35,672 nucleotides of DNA from Pirellulales bacterium (GCA_025924495.1 JAICIG010000015.1:1-35672); one strand, 5' to 3'. Counted from the stretch's first letter, positions 1-8,743 are shown. Numbers and translations: made by a program. The notes: generated from the letters alone by a model not told the origin.

Positions 1-2
1 AA

Positions 3-2183
3 ATCGTCTCCGGGGGCAATGACAATGTCGTGAAGCAATGGACGGCGGCAGACGGCAAGGAAGTTCGCACCCTAGCGGGCCACACGGGACCCGTGACCGC
101 GCTAATCGTGCTGGCGCCGGCAGGGCAAATCGTATCGGCATCAGCCGATGGCAGCGTGCGCTTTTGGAATTTGGCCGATGGCGCGGCAATTCGCAGCATC
201 GCGCACGGTGCGCCGGTCGTTTCGCTGGCGGCCAGCGCGGATGGCGCCACGCTCGCTTCGTCGGGCGCCGACAACAGCGTCAAGCTCTGGAAAGCGGCCG
301 ATGGCTCGGCGGCGGGCGTTTTGCCGGCTCAGGCCGCCGCCGTCGCCGGCCTGTCGTTCAGCGCCAACGGCCAGCGGTTGGCTGCCGCTTCGGCCGATGG
401 CTGGGTGCGAGTCTGGGATCTCGCCGGACAAAACCTGCAATCGTTTGCCACGCCAGGCGTGGCAGCGACTTCGGTTGCCTTCGCCCCCGACCAGAAGACC
501 CTGGTCGCTGGCGGCGCCGACAATCAGGCGCGGATTCATCAACTGGCAATTGTGCAAGTCATTCCTGCGCATCCCGGCGGCGCGGCGAGCGTCTGCTGGT
601 CGTCCAACGGCGCTCAGTTGCTGAGCGGCGGCGCCGATAAGGTTGCTCGGCTCTGGAATGCGGCCGATGGCAAACCCGTTCGTGATTTTGCCGGACATGC
701 CGCGGCGATCACTAGCGTAACCATGACCAAAGATAGCGCGAAAGCGATTGCCTCTGCGGCCGACGGCGCCGTACGAATCTGGGCGCTTGCGGCGCAGCCA
801 GGCACGAAAGAAGCTGAGCCAATAATACTAGCCCATCCGAAATCGGTCCGCAGCCTTTCCGCCAGCGCTGACAATCTCAAATTAGCGACTGCCTGCGAAG
901 ACAATCTCGTGCGCGTTTGGGATTTGACGGCAGGAGGCTTGCTTGAACAGTTTGCCGGCCATGCCGCGGCGCCGCTGAGCGTGGCCTTCGCGGGCAACAA
1001 CAAAACGCTTGCCTCGACCGGCGCCGATAAGACATTGCGCACGTGGAGCCTGTCATCGATTCGAGTCATCTCCGCGCATGCCAGTCCGGCCCGCGATCTC
1101 GTGTTCACCGCCGACGGCTCCTTCATCGCGACGGGCGGCGACGACAAGCTGGTCAAACTCTGGGACGGCAATGGCAAGTTAGTTCGACAGTTCGAGGGCA
1201 GCCAAGGACCAATATCTTCCGTAGCCATCCGCAATGACTCGGCGCAGCTCGCCGCCGGCGGGGCCGACCAGAAGCTGAGGTTGTATACGCTGGGCGACGC
1301 CAAGTTGCTGCGCACCATCGACACGCCCGCCGCCATTCAGGCGGTCGCGTTCAGCCCTGACAATCAGCAAGTCGCCGCCGCCGGCGCCGACAACCACCTG
1401 CGCGTGTTCAACCCGGCCGACGGCAAATCGATCGACGAGTTCATCGGCGTAGCGCCTGTCGCCTGCATTGCCTACGCCCCTGACAACCTGACGCTGGCCA
1501 GCGGCGGCGGCAATCATAGCGTCAAGTTGTGGCTACATACGGCTTCTCTGCCAATCAAGAATTTCGGCGGTCACGCCGCGCCGATCTATTCCGTTGTATT
1601 CAGTCCGGACGGCAAGTCGATCGCCTCGGCGAGCGCCGATCAGACGATCCGCTTTTGGGACATTGCCTCAGGCGGACAGCTCAGACAACTCTCCGGCCAT
1701 CAAGGATCGATCTACAGCATTGATTACAGCCCCGACGGCAATATGCTGGTTTCGGTCGGCGCCGACGCCACGGCCCGGCTGTGGGCGGTTGCCAGCGGGC
1801 AGGAACTGAAACGCTTCGCAGGCATCGACGCTCCACTCTATTCGTCAGCATTCAGCCCTAACGGCGCCTTGGTCGCCGCCGGAGGCTTGGCCAAGACCGT
1901 CTATCTCTGGGACGTGGGTTCAGGCCAATTAAAGCTCTCGCTCACCGGCCATAGCGACCACGTCTATCGCGTGGTTTTCAATCCGGCGGGCACGCGGCTG
2001 ATGTCGACGGGCTACACCGGCAACGTCTTTGTCTGGGATGTCGCCAGCGGCAAGCAGCTCTTCACGACCAAGCTCCCGTCGTCCGCCAACTTTGCCGTTT
2101 ACTCGCCCGACGGCACAAGGGCTCTTGTTTCATGTGCGGACGGCAATGCGTACTTCGTCGATTTGCCGGCGGAAGCGAGGTAA
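3..2183 (+). CDS. WD40-repeat protein, 3' part only
   Basis: This is the C-terminal part of a long beta-propeller protein; the 5' end lies outside the window. A GTG at position 30 could be read as a start, but the same frame is open to the window edge and already encodes a blade there (IVSGGNDNVVKQW), so I treat the gene as truncated. I count about 18 WD40 blades by their closing strands (VRFW, VKLW, VRVW, ARLW, VRIW, VRVW, LRTW, VKLW, LRLY, LRVF, VKLW, IRFW, ARLW, VYLW, VFVW and others), each about 40 residues. That is enough for two or more propellers. Most blades carry a SxGADxxxRxW pattern, and only some keep the classic GH dipeptide. WD40 proteins are protein-interaction scaffolds; in planctomycetes such tails often follow a cytochrome or other N-terminal domain, but none is visible here. 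No partner can be inferred. Confidence 0.93.
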   Translation: MVSGGNDNVVKQWTAADGKEVRTLAGHTGPVTALIVLAPAGQIVSASADGSVRFWNLADGAAIRSIAHGAPVVSLAASADGATLASSGADNSVKLWKAADGSAAGVLPAQAAAVAGLSFSANGQRLAAASADGWVRVWDLAGQNLQSFATPGVAATSVAFAPDQKTLVAGGADNQARIHQLAIVQVIPAHPGGAASVCWSSNGAQLLSGGADKVARLWNAADGKPVRDFAGHAAAITSVTMTKDSAKAIASAADGAVRIWALAAQPGTKEAEPIILAHPKSVRSLSASADNLKLATACEDNLVRVWDLTAGGLLEQFAGHAAAPLSVAFAGNNKTLASTGADKTLRTWSLSSIRVISAHASPARDLVFTADGSFIATGGDDKLVKLWDGNGKLVRQFEGSQGPISSVAIRNDSAQLAAGGADQKLRLYTLGDAKLLRTIDTPAAIQAVAFSPDNQQVAAAGADNHLRVFNPADGKSIDEFIGVAPVACIAYAPDNLTLASGGGNHSVKLWLHTASLPIKNFGGHAAPIYSVVFSPDGKSIASASADQTIRFWDIASGGQLRQLSGHQGSIYSIDYSPDGNMLVSVGADATARLWAVASGQELKRFAGIDAPLYSSAFSPNGALVAAGGLAKTVYLWDVGSGQLKLSLTGHSDHVYRVVFNPAGTRLMSTGYTGNVFVWDVASGKQLFTTKLPSSANFAVYSPDGTRALVSCADGNAYFVDLPAEAR

Positions 2184-2204
2184 TGGTTTAGAGGTTGGAG
2201 TCCA

Positions 2205-2224
2205 AGACGCTCAACGCGGCGTCT
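2205..2224. terminator. Hairpin between convergent genes
   Basis: A 6-bp perfect inverted repeat (AGACGC at 2205-2210, GCGTCT at 2219-2224) with an 8-nt loop sits between the convergent ends of the WD40 gene and the APC permease gene. No T-tract follows on either strand, so it is only a candidate bidirectional terminator. Confidence 0.25.
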
Positions 2225-2250
2225 GCCGTGCCTGATGCCCCATACGCGAT

Positions 2251-3618
2251 CTAACCGCTAGCCGTCTTCTTTCGTCCTGCGTAATCGATCGCGCACACGA
2301 TCAACCCTACCGCCAACAGCCCGAATGCCACGCGAGGCGCCGGCGATCCGTTGTCATAGGCCCACTTTCCGCTGGCATACAACATGAAGATGCAGCCGCC
2401 CGCAAAAACCAGCGGCGAGAGCGGATAAAGGGGCGCCCGATGGGGACGCGGCATGGTCGGCTGACGATAACGCAATACAATCACCGACAGCGCCACGAGC
2501 AACAAGAAGGTCCAAAACAGCGGCAGCGTGTAATCGACCATCCGGTTGAAGTCGCCGGCCTCGGCCTTGCCGATCATGAACTCGAAGCCCAGCACGACGA
2601 CCAGCGCAATCAGCCCTTGTGCGGCGAGCGACCAGGCGGGCGTGCCCAGCCGAGGGCTCCAGCGGCCCATTAGCGCAAACAGCCGGTGTTCTTTGCCCAT
2701 CGCGTAGTAGATGCGGCCGCCGGTGAAGATCATGCCGTTGACCGCCCCCAGCGCGGAAATGGCAACGAGAGCGCTCACCGCTTTGCCGCCCCAATCGCCG
2801 AGCGCCAGCCGCGACACATCGGCGGCGACCGCGGGCGCCTGCCGCAGGCCGTCGAGCCCCAGCGCGTGCAGAAACGCTGCGTTGACCAGCACGTAAATGG
2901 TCGTCACGGCGAGCGTGCCGAGCATCAACGCTCGGAAGATGTTCTTTTCCGGGTTTCGCACTTCGGCGCTGACATAGGCCATGTCGTTCCAACCGCCGTA
3001 GGCGTACAGAATCAGGATCATCGCCAGGCCCCAATTGGTCGACGCCGGGGCTGACGGCGCCGGAACGTCAGGCGCCGAATGCGTGAACCCGATCGCAATC
3101 ACGGCCAGCAGGCCGACGATTTTGGCTGTCGAAAGGAAATTCTGCGTCCATTTGCCGGTGGAAACGCCTGCCACATTGATCGAGCTCAGCGCGGCAATCG
3201 CTCCCGACGCATAGATCACCGAAGCATGTGGCCCGAGCGGGAAAATCTGGTTGGCATAATCGGCGAAAATAAACGCCAGCGAGCCGATCGATCCCGGCCG
3301 CACCACCCACAACTCACACCAGGCGAACAGCAGCCCCATCGGCCGTCCATAGGCCCGCGAGAGAAAAATGTAGTCGCCCCCTTCCGCCGGAAACATCGTG
3401 GCCAATTCCGCATAGCAGAGCGAGCCGACCAGGGCGAAGGCGCCGCCGGCCAACCACACCCCCAGCACGGCCAGTGAACTCGGCACGCTGCTCGCGATCA
3501 GCGGCGAGGCCTTGTACATGCCGGCCCCGATGATGATGCCGATGATTATCGATGTCGAGTCAAACAGCGTGAGCTGCCGTTTCGGCGCGGCGTTCGGAAC
3601 GGAATGATCGTCGGTCAT
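2251..3618 (-). CDS. APC-superfamily amino acid permease
   Basis: This 455-residue integral membrane transporter has the usual length and hydrophobic pattern (about 12 helices) of the amino acid-polyamine-organocation superfamily. The first helix carries the substrate-binding loop as GAGMYKASP (family form GSGIF.SP). The next segments (YAELATMFPAEGGDYIFLSR) match the conserved TM2-loop region of LAT/SLC7-like members. It probably exchanges or imports amino acids across the cytoplasmic membrane; the substrate cannot be read from sequence. It lies 23 bases downstream of the Uma2 gene on the same strand and may be read through from it and from the enolase-superfamily gene. The ATG at 3618 gives a direct run into the first helix after a short charged tail; no strong ribosome-binding site is visible. 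Confidence 0.92.
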   Translation of the reverse strand: MTDDHSVPNAAPKRQLTLFDSTSIIIGIIIGAGMYKASPLIASSVPSSLAVLGVWLAGGAFALVGSLCYAELATMFPAEGGDYIFLSRAYGRPMGLLFAWCELWVVRPGSIGSLAFIFADYANQIFPLGPHASVIYASGAIAALSSINVAGVSTGKWTQNFLSTAKIVGLLAVIAIGFTHSAPDVPAPSAPASTNWGLAMILILYAYGGWNDMAYVSAEVRNPEKNIFRALMLGTLAVTTIYVLVNAAFLHALGLDGLRQAPAVAADVSRLALGDWGGKAVSALVAISALGAVNGMIFTGGRIYYAMGKEHRLFALMGRWSPRLGTPAWSLAAQGLIALVVVLGFEFMIGKAEAGDFNRMVDYTLPLFWTFLLLVALSVIVLRYRQPTMPRPHRAPLYPLSPLVFAGGCIFMLYASGKWAYDNGSPAPRVAFGLLAVGLIVCAIDYAGRKKTASG

Positions 3619-3641
3619 TAAGGCTCGGCGGCGAAGATGGA

Positions 3642-4193
3642 TTACTTGAAGAACCGGGCCGCCACGATGCGAAAGTCATCATGGATTTCCGGCAGGACAA
3701 GCGCATCATCGGCCGTCAGAACGCTTGGCGGAGCGCTGGGCCGATAAACTTGCATTGTTTGCGTATCGGGATCGACGACCGTTACCGCAAGCACGCCTGC
3801 CTTTAAGTACTCCGCCGCCTTAGCAAGCAACTCCGGCCAGGAATCGCTCGGCGAGCGGACCTCGAATACGACTTCGGGAGGCGCCATTGCGTAACCGCGC
3901 GGCGCGGCGCCACGTGGCAATCGAGCGAAGCTGTAATAAGCGACATCGGCGCCTCGCACCGTGTCTGGATCGCGCTCGGTGATGATGCCCGCGTCATTTG
4001 AGATTGCCCGACCTAATTCGCGATCTTCAAGAAAGCCCGATAAGAGATATGCGATACGTGCGCAAACCTCTCCATGGCGGACGCCTGGCATGTTCATTGT
4101 GATAACCGCCCCTCGAATCAATTCCGCCGGCCGCCCTGGATCAGGCAGTTTGTAGAATTCCTCGGCCGTCAGCAGATCGGTTGTCGTCGCCAT
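3642..4193 (-). CDS. Uma2 family (DUF820) PD-(D/E)XK-fold protein
   Basis: This 183-residue protein has the Uma2/DUF820 pattern: an N-terminal TAEEFYKLPD segment, then a strand with RGADVAYYS supplying the acidic residue. PPEVVFEVRSPSD follows (the E.V.S core of the restriction-endonuclease-like fold), then a helix LLAKAAEYLKAGV and a VDPDTQTMQVYRP strand. Uma2 proteins are abundant in cyanobacteria and planctomycetes and are annotated as putative endonucleases, but their real role is unknown. The gene lies 40 bases downstream of the enolase-superfamily gene and 23 bases upstream of the APC permease gene on the same strand, so all three may share a transcript without being functionally linked. 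Confidence 0.88.
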   Translation of the reverse strand: MATTTDLLTAEEFYKLPDPGRPAELIRGAVITMNMPGVRHGEVCARIAYLLSGFLEDRELGRAISNDAGIITERDPDTVRGADVAYYSFARLPRGAAPRGYAMAPPEVVFEVRSPSDSWPELLAKAAEYLKAGVLAVTVVDPDTQTMQVYRPSAPPSVLTADDALVLPEIHDDFRIVAARFFK

Positions 4194-4233
4194 ACATCTA
4201 GTCTAGCCAATGAATCGGAGCTTGGACACGTCG

Positions 4234-5412
4234 TTACCAATCCCCTACTGCGCCATCCGCATAGAACGAGCGCTGCAGTAGTTCCTGCTCAAATGGATGC
4301 TTTTTGACCTCGGCTTCGTTGATTTCAATTCCCAGGCCCGGCCGATCGCCTGGCCTCACGATTCTTCCTTGCGGTTCAACGACGAATCCTTCCTGCACGA
4401 CGTCATTTCGCCAGGGGACGTCGAGGTGCACGGCCTCGCAGATGATGTAGCACGGCGTAGCAAAGCCCAGTTCGAGCGAGGCAGCGGTGCTGACAGGCCC
4501 CTGCGGATTGTGCGGAGCCAGGGCCAGGCGATAAGCCTCGGCCATGCCGGCGATCCGCCGCGCTTCGCTGAGGCCGCCGCAATGCGTGATATCGGGCTGT
4601 AGAACGCTGCAGGCCTGCTGCTCTAAAAACGGCCGGAAAGCATGCTGGCCGATGAGCCGTTCGCCCGTGGCGATTGGCGTCGCCACCGCCCGCTGAATGT
4701 CGGCAATGCCCTCGACGCTTTCGGGCCAACACGGCTCTTCGAACCAGTACAGTCCATATGGCTCGAGCGCCTTGGCGAACATCAAGCCCATCCGGGGCGA
4801 CGGCCGCGCATGGCAATCGACCATGATATCGATCGAATCTCCGACCGCCTCGCGCATGGCGCGAACGCAGGCCTCGGCGTATTTGATCGGACGCAAACCT
4901 TCGATCGGCGCCGTCTCGGGCACGGCCATCGACTTGAACGCAGTAAAGCCGTCGGCGACCGCCCTGGCGGCCAGTTCGGCAAAGCGTCCGGCATCGGCGG
5001 GCGTCGTCTCATAAAAGTCTTCCATCTTGCCGCCGCCCAGATGGCAATAAGTTCGCACATAATCGCGCACCGGCCCGCCCCACAGCTTGTGGCAGGGCAC
5101 GCCGTGAATTCTTCCCAGAATGTCCCACAGGGCGATGTCGATGCCGCTAATCGCCGTGGCCCGAACCACGCCATTACCATGCCAGAAATGCTGGCGATAC
5201 ATCATCTGCCACAGGTACTCGATCCGCGTCGGATCTTCGCCGACAATCAACTGTGCCACATCCTCGATGGCGCCCACGACGGCGCGCGTGTGCCACTCGA
5301 GCGTCGCCTCGCCCCAGCCCCATAACCCCGGCTGATCGGTGAGCACCTTGACGAAGATCCAGTTCCGCATGCGTGCATGGCAGACGTGCGTTTCGACCGC
5401 GGTAATTTTCAT
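4234..5412 (-). CDS. Enolase-superfamily sugar-acid dehydratase, galactonate-dehydratase type
   Basis: This is a 392-residue mandelate racemase/muconate lactonizing enzyme family protein. The likely start is the ATG at 5412 ([10 protein letters not shown]), not the TTG 15 bases upstream, because MKIT is the family N-terminus. The active site can be read from the sequence: Asp199 and His201 (VDCHAR), Glu225 (WFEEP), Glu251 (TGERL) and His301 (LAPHNP). From memory of E. coli D-galactonate dehydratase, these match Asp183, His185, Glu209, Glu235 and His285 with a constant offset of 16. The Asp-Glu-Glu set binds Mg2+, and the two histidines act as acid and base in dehydration to a 2-keto-3-deoxy sugar acid. 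The C-terminus ([11 protein letters not shown]) is also dehydratase-like. It diverges from an aldolase-family gene and an ACS-type transporter, which supports sugar-acid catabolism. The exact substrate is inferred only. Confidence 0.88.
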   Translation of the reverse strand: MKITAVETHVCHARMRNWIFVKVLTDQPGLWGWGEATLEWHTRAVVGAIEDVAQLIVGEDPTRIEYLWQMMYRQHFWHGNGVVRATAISGIDIALWDILGRIHGVPCHKLWGGPVRDYVRTYCHLGGGKMEDFYETTPADAGRFAELAARAVADGFTAFKSMAVPETAPIEGLRPIKYAEACVRAMREAVGDSIDIMVDCHARPSPRMGLMFAKALEPYGLYWFEEPCWPESVEGIADIQRAVATPIATGERLIGQHAFRPFLEQQACSVLQPDITHCGGLSEARRIAGMAEAYRLALAPHNPQGPVSTAASLELGFATPCYIICEAVHLDVPWRNDVVQEGFVVEPQGRIVRPGDRPGLGIEINEAEVKKHPFEQELLQRSFYADGAVGDW

Positions 5413-5503
5413 GGCGCCGAATCCCAATGAAATCTATCAGCCCAACTTGCTTGCCAAGTTGACACCGGACTAGCGTGGTAGTCAACTGAAGCCGAAACAA
5501 GGT

Positions 5504-5580
5504 CGGAGTTCGGAGCGCGGAGTGAGGAGCGAAAGGCAATCGCCGCGCGACTCCTCTTATGTTCCACGCTCCGAATTCCG
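5504..5580. repeat. Long imperfect inverted repeat in divergent intergenic region
   Basis: Arms at 5504-5521 and 5563-5580 pair over 18 positions: 16 Watson-Crick pairs, one G-T and one mismatch. A second paired block follows inside (GAGGAG at 5524-5529 with CTCCTC at 5551-5556). The unit (CGGAGTTCGGAGCGCGGA) looks like a degenerate GGAGTTCGGAGC repeat, present once in each orientation, between the divergent enolase-superfamily and aldolase genes. It could fold as a cruciform or, if transcribed, as a hairpin in the aldolase 5' leader. When translated by chance it yields 'HSALRTP'-like peptides, so it creates false N-terminal extensions. Confidence 0.7.
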
Positions 5581-5612
5581 CACTATGCACTTGGTTTGCC
5601 CAGAGACTTCCC

Positions 5613-6539
5613 ATGACGATCGTTCTCGATGGCGTCGTGCCGATCATCCCGACGCCGTTTACCGCCGATGAGGAAATCGACTTCGAGGCGCTCGGCGCTT
5701 GCGTGCGATTCGCTGCTCGCAGCCGGCTCGCGGCGGTTTGCCTGCCCGCGTATGCGAGCGAGTTCTATAAGCTGACCGATGCTGAGCGGCGGCAAGTGGT
5801 GGAAGCTGCGATCAAAGCGGCGGGAGATTCAATTGCCGTCGTGGCTCAGGCAAATCATCCCTCGGCGCGAGTCGCCGCGCGAATTGCCCAGGAGTATGAA
5901 AAGCTGGGCGCTTCGGTCATCTCCTTCGCCTTGCCGCGCATCTTTCCACTCCAAGAAGACGATCTGCTCAATTATGCCCGCGTTATCTGCAATGCCGTCA
6001 AGCTGCCTGTGCTGATCCAGGACTTTAATCCCGGCGGTCCGACGGTCGGCGGGCAGTTTGCGCGTCGGCTGGCGGATGAATGCTCGAACTTCCGCTATCT
6101 GAAGCTGGAAGAATCGCTGATGGGGCCGAAGATTCGCGGGATCATTCAGGCCACCGAAGGCCGTATCGGCGTGCTCGAGGGTTGGGGCGGCATGTATCTG
6201 CTCGACCTGATTCCTGCGGGCATTTGTGGCCTGATGCCCGGTCTCGGCGTGTCCGATCTTCTGCAGCAAGTTTGGGACGCGGTCCGCAGTCATCAGCACG
6301 ACGAGGCCACGGCGATGTTTCAGACGATTTTGCCGCAGATCATGTACTCGCTGCAACACTCTGAATTCTTCAATTGGATCGAAAAACGCTTGCTTGCCGC
6401 TCGCGGGGTGCTGCCCGAGAGCAGCACGTACGTGCGGCGAGCCACGTTCACGCCCGACGAAGCCACATTGGCCTATGGCGACCGTTTGAACGCACAAATC
6501 GTGGCACTGGCCCGGCAGAGAGATCTGCCGCCAGGCTGA
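5613..6539 (+). CDS. DapA/NanA-superfamily aldolase or lyase, atypical active site
   Basis: This 308-residue TIM-barrel protein belongs to the dihydrodipicolinate synthase/N-acetylneuraminate lyase family. The start is the ATG at 5613 (MTIVLDGVVPIIPTPF), which gives the family N-terminus; the upstream in-frame extension comes from intergenic repeat. Lys164 in FRYLKLEES is the expected Schiff-base lysine. The family's YNxP tyrosine is replaced (LIQDFNP, Asp137), and the TTGE loop reads AYASEF, so it is not a standard DapA. Given the divergent galactonate-dehydratase-like gene and the downstream ACS transporter, cleavage of a 2-keto-3-deoxy sugar acid is plausible but inferred. A weak purine-rich site (CAGAGAC) precedes the ATG. 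The MFS gene follows after 86 bases. Confidence 0.85.
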   Translation: MTIVLDGVVPIIPTPFTADEEIDFEALGACVRFAARSRLAAVCLPAYASEFYKLTDAERRQVVEAAIKAAGDSIAVVAQANHPSARVAARIAQEYEKLGASVISFALPRIFPLQEDDLLNYARVICNAVKLPVLIQDFNPGGPTVGGQFARRLADECSNFRYLKLEESLMGPKIRGIIQATEGRIGVLEGWGGMYLLDLIPAGICGLMPGLGVSDLLQQVWDAVRSHQHDEATAMFQTILPQIMYSLQHSEFFNWIEKRLLAARGVLPESSTYVRRATFTPDEATLAYGDRLNAQIVALARQRDLPPG

Positions 6540-6625
6540 AAGCGTTCAACACGACATGAAGCCTGCGAGGCTCTCGCCTGGTTCGACAACGCGGGGCCGA
6601 GCACGATTCAAAAAACGAGCCGCCG

Positions 6626-7981
6626 ATGGTTTCTGACGCGAATCCTTATCAGGCGCCTGCCCGGCTCTCGTCCGGCGGCGAAAGTAGCGAAGGTCGCCCC
6701 GCCACGTCGGTCAGATATTGGGTGTTGGCCTGGCTCTGTGCGGCGGCAGCCATTTCCTACATCCATCGCAATGCGATTGCCGTCGCCGAAGAATCGATCC
6801 GGCTCGATTTGGGCCTATCGAAAACGCAGATGGGTTGGGTGCTCGGTTCGTTCTTCTGGGGCTATGCCCTATTGCAGATTCCCTCCGGCTGGATCGGCGA
6901 TCGGTACGGTTCGCGCGGTCCGTTGACGATTTTCTCGGCGGTCTGGTCGCTGGCGACCGGCGCCATGGCTTTGGCGGGCGGCTATTTTGGGTTGGTCGCC
7001 TTGCGTCTCTCTTGCGGCGCTGCACAGGCGGGGCTGTTTCCCTGTTCCGCGAAAACCATCGTCGAATGGCTGCCGCCGACCCGCCGCGCCTTTGCCTCGG
7101 GAGTGCTCGGCAGCTGCATGTCGCTCGGCGCCGCCGTAGCGCTGCCTTTAACCGGCATGCTCTTGGATCAGGGGGTTGGCTGGCGATGGATGTTGGCTTT
7201 GTATGTCGCGCCCGGGCTCGCCTGGTCGATCGGGTTCTATCTATGGTTTCGCGACCAACCGGAGATACATCCCAGCGTGAACGCGGCAGAGTTGGCTGGC
7301 ATCCGTTCACATGCTCCCGCCGCAATGCAGGCTGATTCCAGCCAAGCTCGCGCGCCTACGCCCTGGGGGGCAATTCTCTGCTCTGCGTCGTTGTGGTTCT
7401 TGTCAGCGCAGCAATTCTTCCGCGCCGCGGGCTATATGTTCTATGCCAGTTGGTTCCCCACTTATCTCAAAGAGACCTTCAGCGTGACCACCGCAGCATC
7501 GGGCTGGCTGACAAGCTTGCCGTTGGCGGCCGTTGTCGTCGGATCGCCGATCGGCGGCATCCTCGCCGACCGGCTGTTATCGCGCACCGGCAATCGCCGC
7601 CTCAGTCGACAAGGCGTCGGCGCGGCCAGCATGTTGCTGTCGGCCTCGATGATCTGGCCCGCATGTTACCTAACCGACCCGATTCTGGCCGTCTGTGTCT
7701 TTAGCCTCGGTTCCTTCTTCGCATCGTGGGGTGGCGCAGTCAGCTACGCGGCGAGCATGGATTTGGGAGGGCGGCACGTGGGCGCCGCGTTCGCTATCAT
7801 GAACATGTGCGGAAACTTTGGCGCGGCGGCGTTTCCCGCGATCGCGGCTGAACTTCAAACTGCGACCGGCAGTTGGGATTCCGTGCTGTTCTTGTTTTTC
7901 GGCATTTACATCGCCGCCGCAATCTGCTGGCTGTTCGTGAACGTGAACCATCCAATTGCCGAGTGCGCCAGCGAGCCATGA
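6626..7981 (+). CDS. MFS transporter, ACS (hexuronate/organic anion) type
   Basis: This 451-residue, about 12-helix major facilitator protein is most like the anion:cation symporter family, which carries hexuronates, glucarate and galactonate. Helix 1 ends in ISYIHRNAIAVA, and the loop 2-3 motif is GWIGDRYGSR, the family signature G.L.DR.G.R. The segment WLPPTRRAFASGVLGSCMSLGAA matches the helix 4-5 region of ACS members. The cytoplasmic N-terminus reads MVSDANPYQAP, carrying the NPYQ tetrapeptide seen at planctomycete N-termini and again in the gene at 32448. It likely imports the sugar acid handled by the neighbouring dehydratase and aldolase. Its last codons overlap the next gene in an ATGA arrangement (7978-7981), implying translational coupling. 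The ribosome-binding site is weak. Confidence 0.9.
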   Translation: MVSDANPYQAPARLSSGGESSEGRPATSVRYWVLAWLCAAAAISYIHRNAIAVAEESIRLDLGLSKTQMGWVLGSFFWGYALLQIPSGWIGDRYGSRGPLTIFSAVWSLATGAMALAGGYFGLVALRLSCGAAQAGLFPCSAKTIVEWLPPTRRAFASGVLGSCMSLGAAVALPLTGMLLDQGVGWRWMLALYVAPGLAWSIGFYLWFRDQPEIHPSVNAAELAGIRSHAPAAMQADSSQARAPTPWGAILCSASLWFLSAQQFFRAAGYMFYASWFPTYLKETFSVTTAASGWLTSLPLAAVVVGSPIGGILADRLLSRTGNRRLSRQGVGAASMLLSASMIWPACYLTDPILAVCVFSLGSFFASWGGAVSYAASMDLGGRHVGAAFAIMNMCGNFGAAAFPAIAAELQTATGSWDSVLFLFFGIYIAAAICWLFVNVNHPIAECASEP

Positions 7982-8739
7982 ATGCCGAGGCATATTCGCC
8001 GCCCGCTTGCGAACTTTCGTTTATCGTGCCTGCGCACAACGAACAACTCCTGTTGGGCCGCGCGCTCGACAGTATTCAGGCAGCGGCTTTAAATTCGGGG
8101 CTGCGCTATGAAATCATCGTCGTCGACGATGCTTCGACCGATCGCACGCCCGAAATTGCCAAAGATCACGATTGCCGGCTGCTGCCAGTCAACTTGCGGC
8201 AGATTGCGGCGGTGCGCAATGCGGGAGCAAAAGAAGCAGTGGGCGAGATTCTGATCTTTCTCGATGCCGATACGGTCTTGCCGAAAGAAACTTTGTCGGC
8301 GGCGCTGCGGGCGATTCAAAACGGAGCAATCGGCGGGGGAGCAAGACTCGCTTTCGATGGGCCCACGGCCTTCTGGGCGCATGCCATTCTGCCGGTCTGC
8401 AATCTTGTCTCCCGCTGGGCCCGCCTTGCTCCGGGCTGCTTTCTGTTTGTCCGCCGCAACGCTTTTTTCGCCGTGGGCGGGTTCGACGAACGCTACTACG
8501 CCGCCGAGGAATGGGTTTTGAGCCAGGCTTTGAAACGCCATGGCCGATTTGTGATGCTCGCCGAACCGTCCATCACATCCGGCCGCAAGGGCACGACCCG
8601 CGATCTGCTTTGGACGCTCGGGCTATTGTTCCGTCTGCTGCTCCGCGGCAACAAAGTATTGCAGCGGCGCGAGGGGTTGGAGCTCTGGTATGGAGCGACC
8701 GAGCGGGCGGCCGTATCACCACACGCGAATAAGGAATAA
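7978..8739 (+). CDS. Family 2 glycosyltransferase
   Basis: This 253-residue GT-A fold enzyme starts at the ATG of the ATGA overlap with the MFS gene (7978). The upstream in-frame extension would lie inside that gene and is rejected. The N-terminal nucleotide-sugar fold is clear: FIVPAHNE, EIIVVDDASTDRT, then the metal-binding DXD as FLDADT. The acceptor side contains GGFDERYYAAEEW, whose acidic pair is the usual GT2 catalytic region. A hydrophobic C-terminal segment (TLGLLFRLLL) may touch the membrane. It would transfer a sugar to an unknown lipid or polysaccharide acceptor on the cytoplasmic side. Coupling to a sugar-acid transporter is curious and may be only positional. Confidence 0.9.
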   Translation: MNAEAYSPPACELSFIVPAHNEQLLLGRALDSIQAAALNSGLRYEIIVVDDASTDRTPEIAKDHDCRLLPVNLRQIAAVRNAGAKEAVGEILIFLDADTVLPKETLSAALRAIQNGAIGGGARLAFDGPTAFWAHAILPVCNLVSRWARLAPGCFLFVRRNAFFAVGGFDERYYAAEEWVLSQALKRHGRFVMLAEPSITSGRKGTTRDLLWTLGLLFRLLLRGNKVLQRREGLELWYGATERAAVSPHANKE

Positions 8740-8743
8740 CGTC

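Noticed and set aside
30..32. GTG as start of the WD40 gene
   Set aside because: The frame is open upstream to the window edge and already encodes WD40 sequence, so the true start lies outside.
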